5,101 nucleotides of DNA from Akkermansiaceae bacterium (GTDB lineage Bacteria; Verrucomicrobiota; Verrucomicrobiia; Verrucomicrobiales; Akkermansiaceae), in the NCBI GenBank assembly GCA_029288115.1, contig JARFPV010000470.1, forward strand, positions 1 through 5,101, read 5' to 3'. Shown piece after piece: positions 1 through 5,036 of the stretch. The notes below the pieces were generated by a model. It searched no databases, was not told where the DNA came from, and saw only the letters and a list, made by a program, of their open reading frames with translations. The translations under genes were made by a program, and so were the position numbers. Position 1 is the first letter of the stretch. Each line of letters starts with the position of its first letter.

Positions 1-1
1 C

Positions 2-214
2 AACGAGTATGTGTTCAAAGTGGCCCGCGATGCTAACAAGCTCGAAATCAAACGCGCAATCGAACAACTCTTCGGAAAGAAAGTTGCCACCGTGCGCACC
101 ATGAACTGCAGTGGCAAGAAGAAGCGTCAGCGTCGTGCTGATGCCGGCCGCACAGCTCACTGGAAAAAAGCCATCGTCCGACTTCAGGACGGAGAAAGCC
201 TCGACCTCGTCTAA
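2..214 (+). CDS. rplW: Large-subunit ribosomal protein L23 (uL23), 5'-truncated by the window edge
   Basis: C-terminal ~70 residues of L23, a 23S rRNA-binding protein at the rim of the peptide exit tunnel, where trigger factor and SRP dock. The frame is open from base 2 and begins NEYVFKVARDANK, which matches the family's central strand and helix (compare E. coli TIVLKVAKDATK). It continues with the IKRAIEQLFGKKV helix, the TMNCSGKKKRQRR rRNA-binding loop, and a final strand, WKKAIVRLQDGESLDLV. By comparison with E. coli L23 (100 aa), about 27 N-terminal residues lie outside the window, including the region of the trigger-factor contact. The GTG at 11 is an internal valine, not a start. The TAA stop is followed by a 64-nt spacer to rplB, the usual next gene. 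Confidence 0.95.
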   Translation, partial: NEYVFKVARDANKLEIKRAIEQLFGKKVATVRTMNCSGKKKRQRRADAGRTAHWKKAIVRLQDGESLDLV

Positions 215-278
215 AATACACAGACAACTATTCACAATTCCCGCTGAAAAACGATAACATCGAACCCAATAGCGAACC

Positions 279-1118
279 ATGCCTCTTAAAAAATTCAAAC
301 CAGTGACACCCTCAAACCGCTACAAAGAGTGGCCAACATATGAGGAAATCACCAAAGCTACCCCGGAGAAAAGTCTTACGCGCCCACTCAAAAAGAGCGG
401 CGGAAGAAACAACCAGGGACGTATCACCTGCCGCCACAAGGGTGGGGGACATAAGCGTAAATACCGCCTCGTTGACTTCAAACGCAACAAGGTCGATGTC
501 GCTGCGACTGTGCAGAGCATTGAGTATGATCCTAACCGCACCTGCCGCATCGCACTGATTCAATACGAAGACGGTGTGAAAAGCTACATCCTCGCCCCTG
601 TGGGTCTGGAGGTCGGAGCCACCGTCATTTCCAGCGAGGCCGCAGCTCCCAAGCCCGGTAACTCCATGACACTCAAAAATGTGCCACTCGGAACCGCTAT
701 CCACAACATCGAGATGAGCCCAGGCTCCGGTGGTAAGATCGCTCGCTCCGCTGGCCAGCAAGCAGTCCTCTCCAACCGTGAGGAAGGTGGCCACGCACTT
801 GTCAAAATGCCATCCGGCGAAATCCGCAAGTTCAACCAGAACTGCCGCTGCACCATCGGTCAGGTAGGCAACCGCGATCACATGAACGAGGTTTCCGGAA
901 AAGCTGGCCGATCACGCTGGAAGGGCATCCGCCCGACCGTTCGCGGAATGTGCATGAACCCCGTCGATCACCCCAACGGTGGTGGTGAGGGTAAATCAAA
1001 GTCCGGTGGTGGTCGTCAGCACCTCAAATCTCCATGGGGTCACACCAAGGGACAGAAAACCCGCAAGAAGTACAAACCTTCGAACAAATTCATCGTTTCC
1101 CGCCGCAAGAAAAAGTAG
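279..1118 (+). CDS. rplB: Large-subunit ribosomal protein L2 (uL2)
   Basis: Complete L2 of 279 aa (E. coli 273), one of the most conserved 50S proteins. It supports the peptidyl-transferase region and forms an intersubunit bridge. Visible landmarks are [11 protein letters not shown] (residues 40-50), RHKGGGHKR (52-60), VDFKRNK (65-71), [13 protein letters not shown] (82-94), YILAPVGL (103-110), [10 protein letters not shown] (152-161), the [17 protein letters not shown] block (207-223), and [13 protein letters not shown] (226-238). A basic tail ends FIVSRRKKK. The histidine of the VDHP motif (H231), equivalent to the functionally important E. coli His229 in mature numbering, is present. The second histidine of the usual DHPHGGGEG is Asn233 here. 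The ATG at 279 gives the usual N-terminus and has no Shine-Dalgarno sequence. The stop is TAG. Confidence 0.98.
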   Translation: MPLKKFKPVTPSNRYKEWPTYEEITKATPEKSLTRPLKKSGGRNNQGRITCRHKGGGHKRKYRLVDFKRNKVDVAATVQSIEYDPNRTCRIALIQYEDGVKSYILAPVGLEVGATVISSEAAAPKPGNSMTLKNVPLGTAIHNIEMSPGSGGKIARSAGQQAVLSNREEGGHALVKMPSGEIRKFNQNCRCTIGQVGNRDHMNEVSGKAGRSRWKGIRPTVRGMCMNPVDHPNGGGEGKSKSGGGRQHLKSPWGHTKGQKTRKKYKPSNKFIVSRRKKK

Positions 1119-1128
1119 GCGATCGACC

Positions 1129-1163
1129 ATTCCTAATTCTTAATTCCTAATTCCTAATTAATT
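1129..1163 (+). repeat. Heptad tandem repeat directly before the rpsS start codon
   Basis: Five consecutive 7-bp units fill the end of the rplB-rpsS spacer and stop exactly at the rpsS ATG. Units 1, 3 and 4 are ATTCCTA, unit 2 is ATTCTTA (one C to T change), and unit 5 is the diverged ATTAATT. The tract contains no G and no Shine-Dalgarno motif, so it occupies the place where a ribosome binding site would be. An unstructured, A/T-rich leader could help SD-independent initiation, but that role is inference. Related TTCCTAA units occur in the next spacer, before the extra gene. Confidence 0.85.
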
Positions 1164-1433
1164 ATGCCACGCTCACTTAAAAAAGGCGCATTCGTTGACC
1201 AGAAACTGCTCGCTAAAATCGACGCAGCCGAAGCCAGCGGAGACAAGAAGCCGATCAAGACCTGGAGCCGCAAATCTGTGATCACTCCGGATTTCGTTAA
1301 CCACACATTCCACGTTCATAACGGAAAGTCATTCGTGACTGTCTACGTGAACGAGAACATGGTTGGCCACAAACTCGGTGAATTTTCACCTACCCGCATC
1401 TTCAAGGCTCACGGCGGTATCGGTAAGACGTAA
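1164..1433 (+). CDS. rpsS: Small-subunit ribosomal protein S19 (uS19)
   Basis: Complete S19 of 89 aa (E. coli 92). It sits in the head of the 30S subunit beside S13 and helps form the bridge to the 50S. The family motifs are clear: [11 protein letters not shown] at the N-terminus (usually KKGPF, so Pro is Ala here), [20 protein letters not shown] (residues 25-44), [28 protein letters not shown] (51-78), and a short C-terminus ending HGGIGKT. The ATG at 1164 gives the standard MPRS start and abuts a heptad repeat without a Shine-Dalgarno sequence. In the canonical operon the next gene is rplV. Here an unrelated gene comes first, 34 nt after the TAA stop. Confidence 0.98.
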   Translation: MPRSLKKGAFVDQKLLAKIDAAEASGDKKPIKTWSRKSVITPDFVNHTFHVHNGKSFVTVYVNENMVGHKLGEFSPTRIFKAHGGIGKT

Positions 1434-1461
1434 TTCTTTTTTCCAAGTTCCTAATTTCCAA
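1434..1461 (+). repeat. Degenerate heptads in the spacer before the extra gene
   Basis: The 34-nt spacer after rpsS reads as four 7-bp units: TTCTTTT, TTCCAAG, TTCCTAA, TTTCCAA. The six bases CTCACC follow and then the ATG at 1468. The third unit is a phase-shifted form of the ATTCCTA unit before rpsS. The tract is pyrimidine-rich and has a single G. The period is weaker than in the arrays at 1129 and 4620, so chance similarity in low-complexity sequence is possible. Confidence 0.5.
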
Positions 1462-1467
1462 CTCACC

Positions 1468-2214
1468 ATGCAGACACCACGCACCATCACATCAGCCATC
1501 GCCGGAGTTCTTCTCCTCGGCGCCGTGGCCCCGTGTATGGCGCAATCTGGCACTGCTTCGGCAACTGATGGAGATAAGGACCGGGAAATCCGCCGCCTCA
1601 AAGCAGAGCTTCAGCTCAGCCAGGCACGTTACCAGACGATCGCCCGCGATCTCGCCGCTTCCAAGCGACGCGAAGCGGAGCTTAGCAAGGCAGTCAACGA
1701 CCTGAAACTCAGTTTCGCAGCCATGCGAGACGGGCTTCTCACCGGTGGCGATCAGGCTCTTCTTGAGGCAGTCAAAAACGCCGAGGTTCTCGATAAACGA
1801 AACAAAAAGATCGAAACCGCCGTCCATGGTATGGTCGCCAGCCTGCGCGAATTTCTCCGCACGGCCGTCGCATCAGACCCCGATGCACGGGTTCATTTGG
1901 AAACTTCGATTAGAGAGCTTGACGCCGCGCTCGGATTAAGGCAAAAGCCGCGCCCGCAGATGGCCCACGGCAATCTGCAGCATGCAAAAATCGTCAGCAT
2001 CGACCCCGAAAGCGGTGTGCTGGTGGTCAATGCCGGCGAAACTCAGTCCGTTAACCGCGGTATGACCTTCGACATCATGCGCGGTAACCGAAAGGTAGCC
2101 GAAGCCATTGTCGCAGACACCAGAACAGACTTCAGTGGACTCCTCCCCACTGTTCTAAAAAACACCGAGGATCAGATCCGTATCGGCGACATCGCCACCG
2201 TAAAGACACAATAA
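1468..2214 (+). CDS. Predicted exported coiled-coil protein of unknown function, inserted in the ribosomal operon
   Basis: Not a ribosomal protein, and not a family I can name. From the ATG at 1468 it is 248 aa. Residues 1-25 look like a Sec signal peptide: a basic start (PRT), a hydrophobic core (IAGVLLLGAVAP), and a likely cut after CMA, before QSG. VAPC is not a good lipobox. Residues 34-82 are charged and heptad-like, probably coiled coil, and 95-157 are further helix. Residues 168-248 are predicted beta-rich and contain AKIVSIDPESGVLVVNAG, SVNRGMTFDIMRG and IRIGDIATV. This resembles the small beta domains of secreted Verrucomicrobiota/Planctomycetota proteins and the FlgT C-terminal type (inference from pattern only). 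An in-frame ATG at 1363 would add 35 residues but lies inside rpsS and would bury the signal peptide. Arg codons are less biased than in its neighbours: 9 of 21 are CGA, CGG, AGA or AGG. A periplasmic or cell-envelope location is likely. Confidence 0.85.
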   Translation: MQTPRTITSAIAGVLLLGAVAPCMAQSGTASATDGDKDREIRRLKAELQLSQARYQTIARDLAASKRREAELSKAVNDLKLSFAAMRDGLLTGGDQALLEAVKNAEVLDKRNKKIETAVHGMVASLREFLRTAVASDPDARVHLETSIRELDAALGLRQKPRPQMAHGNLQHAKIVSIDPESGVLVVNAGETQSVNRGMTFDIMRGNRKVAEAIVADTRTDFSGLLPTVLKNTEDQIRIGDIATVKTQ

Positions 2215-2267
2215 CGCTAACACAGCACCACCACTTTTAGACTCAAACTCTTCAACTAACTAAACCG

Positions 2268-2852
2268 ATGGAAGTTAAATCCACTTACAAATACGCCCGC
2301 ATCTCGCCTAAGAAGGCCCGTGATGTAGCCCGTGCCATTCAGGGCATGCCTGTATCCGACGCCCTCGACGCACTTGCTTACACACCACGTAAAGCAGCTC
2401 ACCTTATTGGTAAGACGCTCAAGAGCGCTGTTGCCAATGCTGAGAATAACCACGAACTTATCGCGGATGAGCTGACTGTTAAGGAAGCGACTGTGGGTGA
2501 TGGACCTACTTTCAAGCGATTCAAGCCACGCGCACGTGGATCCGCAGGTGCCATCCGCAAACGCACCAGCCACCTCTATATCGTTCTGACTGACGAAGAG
2601 GAAATCCCCGAGCCACGCGAGCGCTCTTCCAAGCCAAAGAAACGCACTCAGGTTGCCAAGCCTAAGAAAAAGAAGGCCGCTGCCAAGAAGGAGGAGAAAA
2701 AAGAAGAAGCACCCGCCAAAGAGGAAGCTCCCGAAGAGGTCGAGGAAGTAAAAGCTGAAGAATCCGTAGAAGAGGCACCCGAAGCCAAAGCTGAAGAGGT
2801 AGCTGAAGAGACTGCTGACGCATCCGAAGACAAAGGCAAAGACGCCGAGTAA
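2268..2852 (+). CDS. rplV: Large-subunit ribosomal protein L22 (uL22) with long charged C-terminal tail
   Basis: Residues 1-110 are a normal L22, which binds 23S rRNA and sends a beta-hairpin into the peptide exit tunnel. Visible are KYARISPKKARDVARAIQGM (8-27), ALAYTPRKAAHLIGKTLKSA (35-54), NAENNHEL (57-64), and the hairpin region FKRFKPRARGSAGAIRKRTSH (82-102), followed by LYIVLTDEE. The protein then continues for ~84 residues not found in the ~110-aa E. coli protein. A Lys/Pro-rich stretch (about 121-146) is followed by an acidic Glu/Ala/Pro/Val-rich tail (about 147-194); residues 141-194 hold 24 Asp/Glu against 8 Lys. The tail is low-complexity and probably disordered. No Shine-Dalgarno precedes the ATG. 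The upstream neighbour is the extra gene, not rpsS. Confidence 0.97.
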   Translation: MEVKSTYKYARISPKKARDVARAIQGMPVSDALDALAYTPRKAAHLIGKTLKSAVANAENNHELIADELTVKEATVGDGPTFKRFKPRARGSAGAIRKRTSHLYIVLTDEEEIPEPRERSSKPKKRTQVAKPKKKKAAAKKEEKKEEAPAKEEAPEEVEEVKAEESVEEAPEAKAEEVAEETADASEDKGKDAE

Positions 2853-2891
2853 CTCACAATTTAACACTCAAAAACTCAACATTTAATCATC

Positions 2892-3587
2892 ATGGGCCAG
2901 AAAATCAATCCGATCTCGTTCCGTCTCGCCGTCAATAAAGACTGGCGCTCCAAGTGGTATGCCTCCGGCAGCGACTACACGGACAAGCTTCACGAGGACC
3001 TCAAAATCCGCAAATACATCAAGAAACGCCTGCACATGTCCGGCATTTCCAAGGTGATCATCGAACGTGCTTGGAACAGCGTGCGTGTCACTCTTTCAAC
3101 GGCTCGTCCAGGGCTTGTGATCGGTCGTAAAGGATCCGAGATTGAAAAAATGACCAATGACCTTTCCAAACTCTGCGGAGGCAGCCAGGTGAAGATCGAC
3201 ATCCTCGAGATTCGCAAGCCTGAGCTCGACGCCCAACTCGTTGCCGAGAACGTCGCCATTCAGCTTGAGCGTCGTATCGCATTCCGCCGCGCCATGAAAC
3301 GCTCCATTCAAACCGCCATGGAGTTCGGTGCCGAAGGCATCCGCATCCGCTGTGCTGGTCGACTTGGTGGTGCTGATATCGCCCGTGCAGAATCATATCG
3401 CGAGGGCACCGTGCCACTTCAGACACTGCGTGTGCCAATCGACTATGGATTCGCTGAGGCAGCTACCGTCTACGGAATCATCGGTGTCAAATGCTGGATC
3501 AACAAAAAGGAAGAAAAAGAACAACAGGGTGGTGGAGGAGGCCGTCCACGTGGTGGCCAACGCCGCGAACGCAGCAACAACCGCTAG
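2892..3587 (+). CDS. rpsC: Small-subunit ribosomal protein S3 (uS3)
   Basis: Complete S3 of 231 aa (E. coli 233). With S4 and S5 it lines the mRNA entry channel of the 30S subunit. It starts with the family signature [13 protein letters not shown] type II KH RNA-binding domain carries the GxxG loop as GRKG (residues 78-81, within [15 protein letters not shown]). The C-terminal domain has [13 protein letters not shown] (131-143), whose R132, R133 and K136 match the E. coli residues tied to mRNA helicase activity, then [25 protein letters not shown] (156-180) and [10 protein letters not shown]. The protein ends in a Gly/Arg-rich tail (from about 212). The 39-nt spacer before it contains no G and no Shine-Dalgarno. 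The stop is TAG, and 25 of 26 Arg codons are CGC or CGT. Confidence 0.98.
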   Translation: MGQKINPISFRLAVNKDWRSKWYASGSDYTDKLHEDLKIRKYIKKRLHMSGISKVIIERAWNSVRVTLSTARPGLVIGRKGSEIEKMTNDLSKLCGGSQVKIDILEIRKPELDAQLVAENVAIQLERRIAFRRAMKRSIQTAMEFGAEGIRIRCAGRLGGADIARAESYREGTVPLQTLRVPIDYGFAEAATVYGIIGVKCWINKKEEKEQQGGGGGRPRGGQRRERSNNR

Positions 3588-3633
3588 CATCTACTGAAAC
3601 ATAGTAGCCCGACCAATTAACAAACTTTAAAAT

Positions 3634-3639
3634 AGGAGG
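3634..3639 (+). promoter_or_regulatory. Strong Shine-Dalgarno sequence of rplP
   Basis: A perfect AGGAGG ends 8 nt before the ATG at 3648, the ideal spacing. It supports that start over the in-frame ATG at 3657, which would leave 17 nt. It is the only clear Shine-Dalgarno motif before any start codon in this window. The other eight complete genes have A/T/C-rich leaders instead. Confidence 0.9.
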
Positions 3640-3647
3640 ATAATAAC

Positions 3648-4067
3648 ATGCCATTAATGCCCAAAAGAGTGAAGTTCCGCAAGACTCAGCGCGGAAACCG
3701 TGGCGGTAACGCCCAACGCGGAAATACCGTGAGTTTCGGAGATTTCGGCCTTCAGTGCCTCGGTCGCGGATGGATGACCAACCGCCAAATCGAAGCCTGC
3801 CGTGTTGCCATTAACCGTAACCTCAAGCGTAAGGGAAAAGTCTGGATTCGCGTCTTTCCTCACAAGTCCATCACCGGTCGTCCACCTGAAACACGGATGG
3901 GTAAAGGTAAGGGTGCTGTCGAGGCATGGGTCGCTGTGATCCGTCCTGGCACCATGCTTTTCGAAGTTGCCGGTGTTTCTGAAACTGCCGCCAAGGAGGC
4001 ACTCCGCCTCGCATCCTACAAGCTCGGCGTTCCCACTCGTTTCGTCGTTCGCGGGAACCACGGCTAA
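3648..4067 (+). CDS. rplP: Large-subunit ribosomal protein L16 (uL16)
   Basis: Complete L16 of 139 aa (E. coli 136), a late-assembling 50S protein that contacts the A-site tRNA elbow and CCA region. Motifs: [13 protein letters not shown] (4-16), [25 protein letters not shown] (28-52), [14 protein letters not shown] (63-76), [16 protein letters not shown] (83-98), and a C-terminal half ending [10 protein letters not shown]. Arg83, in the ETRMGKGKG loop, corresponds to E. coli Arg81, the residue hydroxylated by the oxygenase YcfD/RoxA. Whether it is modified here is unknown. The start at 3648 is set by the strong Shine-Dalgarno site and adds MPL before the more usual start. The 60-nt spacer upstream differs from the others in the window by having that site and no heptads. 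Confidence 0.98.
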   Translation: MPLMPKRVKFRKTQRGNRGGNAQRGNTVSFGDFGLQCLGRGWMTNRQIEACRVAINRNLKRKGKVWIRVFPHKSITGRPPETRMGKGKGAVEAWVAVIRPGTMLFEVAGVSETAAKEALRLASYKLGVPTRFVVRGNHG

Positions 4068-4069
4068 GA

Positions 4070-4104
4070 AATTCAATTATCAACATTCAAAACTCAACAT
4101 TTTT
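4070..4104 (+). repeat. Degenerate heptad repeat in the rplP-rpmC spacer
   Basis: The spacer reads as consecutive 7-bp units AATTCAA, TTATCAA, CATTCAA, AACTCAA and CATTTTT. The first four all end in TCAA, and five bases separate the last unit from the rpmC ATG. There is no Shine-Dalgarno motif and almost no G. The exact phase over four units makes a real tandem repeat more likely than chance, although the first three positions of each unit vary. Confidence 0.65.
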
Positions 4105-4109
4105 TAGCC

Positions 4110-4316
4110 ATGTCTCAAACCAAAATCACCGAAATCCGCGAGCTCACTACGGAGGAGCTCACCAGTCGTTTGCGTGACCTCAAGCAGGAGGCACTCAATC
4201 TGCGCCTGCAGCAGGCCACCGGCCAGCTGGAGAACACCGCACGTCGCCGTATCGTTCGTCGCGAAACCGCACGCGTGCAAACGATTCTCTCCGAGCGCCG
4301 TAACCAGCAAAGCTAG
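4110..4316 (+). CDS. rpmC: Large-subunit ribosomal protein L29 (uL29)
   Basis: Complete L29 of 68 aa (E. coli 63), a small, mostly helical hairpin that lies next to L23 at the peptide exit tunnel. It has the typical pattern [37 protein letters not shown] followed by [21 protein letters not shown]. This matches the family's EL.ELL..L..E...LR.Q.ATGQL.N....R.VRR.IAR..T.L. It lies between rplP and rpsQ, its universal place. The ATG at 4110 follows a T run and GCC with no Shine-Dalgarno. The stop is TAG, 29 nt before rpsQ. Confidence 0.97.
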   Translation: MSQTKITEIRELTTEELTSRLRDLKQEALNLRLQQATGQLENTARRRIVRRETARVQTILSERRNQQS

Positions 4317-4345
4317 TCCCACATTAACCTCAAACATTTCCCATT

Positions 4346-4612
4346 ATGAGCGAATCAAAAACTCAAACTCCCGGCCTGCGCAAGACCCGCGTCGGAATCG
4401 TTGTTTCCACCTCCATGGATAAAACCATCGTGGTAGAATACACCAACCGCGTGCCACACCCACGTTTCAAGAAAATCATCAAGCGTTCCAAGAAATTCTA
4501 CGCACACGATGAAAATGGCGATGCCGCAGTAGGCGACAAAGTCAGCATCATCGAGACCAAGCCCATTTCCAAGAAGAAGTGCTGGAAACTCCAGGAGGTC
4601 CTCACTCACTAA
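4346..4612 (+). CDS. rpsQ: Small-subunit ribosomal protein S17 (uS17)
   Basis: Complete S17 of 88 aa (E. coli 84), a primary 16S rRNA-binding protein with an OB fold in the body of the 30S subunit. Diagnostic segments are RKTRVGIVVSTSMDKTIVVEY (residues 12-32), HPRFKKIIKRSKKFYAHDE (38-56), VGDKVSIIETKPISKKKCWKL (62-82), and a final QEVLTH. The N-terminus has about eight polar residues (SESKTQTP) ahead of the conserved core. The 29-nt spacer upstream contains no G and no Shine-Dalgarno motif. The stop is TAA. Confidence 0.97.
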   Translation: MSESKTQTPGLRKTRVGIVVSTSMDKTIVVEYTNRVPHPRFKKIIKRSKKFYAHDENGDAAVGDKVSIIETKPISKKKCWKLQEVLTH

Positions 4613-4619
4613 CTGAGTA

Positions 4620-4654
4620 AATCAGTAATCACAAATCACAAATCACAAATCCTA
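4620..4654 (+). repeat. Heptad tandem repeat before rplN
   Basis: Five 7-bp units in exact phase. The three central units (4627-4647) are identical AATCACA. They are flanked by the variants AATCAGT (4620-4626) and AATCCTA (4648-4654). Seven bases separate the array from the rplN ATG, and there is no Shine-Dalgarno motif. The unit differs from the ATTCCTA unit before rpsS, but the last variant shares CCTA with it. It has the same length, the same position just before a start codon, and a similarly G-poor composition. Confidence 0.85.
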
Positions 4655-4661
4655 TTCTGCC

Positions 4662-5027
4662 ATGATCCAGATGGAATCCAAAGTTCAGATCGCCGATAAC
4701 ACCGGCGCGCGTGCCGCCAAGATGATTGGCGTCATCGGTAAGCGCACCAAGGTGGCCCGTGTCGGTGATGTCATTACCGCTCACATCCGTGAGGCGATCC
4801 CTACCGCCAGCATCAAAAAAGGTGAGGTGGTCAAGGCCGTCGTCGTGCGCTCCGCATATCCTGTCCGCCGTGCGGATGGATCCGTGCTCCGCTTCGATAG
4901 CAATGCCATCGTCATCATCGATAAAGACGGTAACCCGAAAGGCACCCGTATCTTCGGGCCAGTCGCCCGTGAGTTGCGCGAGAAGCGTTACATGAAAATC
5001 GTTTCCCTCGCACCCGAGGTTCTCTAA
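4662..5027 (+). CDS. rplN: Large-subunit ribosomal protein L14 (uL14)
   Basis: Complete L14 of 121 aa (E. coli 123), a 23S rRNA-binding protein on the interface side of the 50S. It forms bridges to the 30S and is the docking site of the silencing factor RsfS in bacteria that have it. The sequence follows the family throughout: [17 protein letters not shown] (1-17), [30 protein letters not shown] (36-65), [38 protein letters not shown] (70-107), ending [12 protein letters not shown]. The start at 4662 is the standard MIQ, and the ATG at 4671 would shorten it by three residues. Only nine genomic bases follow the TAA before adapter sequence begins, so the expected next gene, rplX, is missing for technical reasons. 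Confidence 0.98.
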   Translation: MIQMESKVQIADNTGARAAKMIGVIGKRTKVARVGDVITAHIREAIPTASIKKGEVVKAVVVRSAYPVRRADGSVLRFDSNAIVIIDKDGNPKGTRIFGPVARELREKRYMKIVSLAPEVL

Positions 5028-5036
5028 TCCAATCAC

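Noticed and set aside
11..214. Complete small gene starting at GTG 11
   Set aside because: The frame is open upstream to the window edge and the residues NEY before it match L23, so this is a truncated rplW with GTG as an internal Val codon.
312..881. 189-codon minus-strand open frame opposite rplB
   Set aside because: It is fully antisense to an unmistakable L2 gene, with no recognisable family motif.
1363..1467. In-frame upstream ATG that would lengthen the extra protein by 35 residues
   Set aside because: It lies inside rpsS in another frame, and it would place the signal peptide internally. The ATG at 1468 gives a normal signal peptide and follows the spacer.
1468..1542. Lipoprotein signal (VAPC at residues 20-23)
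   Set aside because: The residue before Cys is Pro rather than Gly, Ala or Ser, so the lipobox is poor. A Sec signal with cleavage after CMA fits better.
2256..2867. Long minus-strand open frame opposite rplV
   Set aside because: Its Phe/Leu-rich translation is the complement of the Lys/Glu-rich codons of the L22 tail. It is a shadow, not a membrane protein gene.
3591..3607. Inverted repeat CTACT/AGTAG as a terminator after rpsC
   Set aside because: The stem is only 5 bp, A/T-rich and not followed by a T run, so it is too weak to terminate. It is noted only as part of the unusual rplP leader.
3617..3633. Promoter-like TTAACA and TAAAAT before rplP
   Set aside because: The two boxes are only 5 bp apart, against the ~17 bp needed. 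This is more likely A/T-rich leader sequence.
3654..4076. 140-codon minus-strand open frame opposite rplP
   Set aside because: It is a shadow of the L16 gene with no recognisable motif and no leader.
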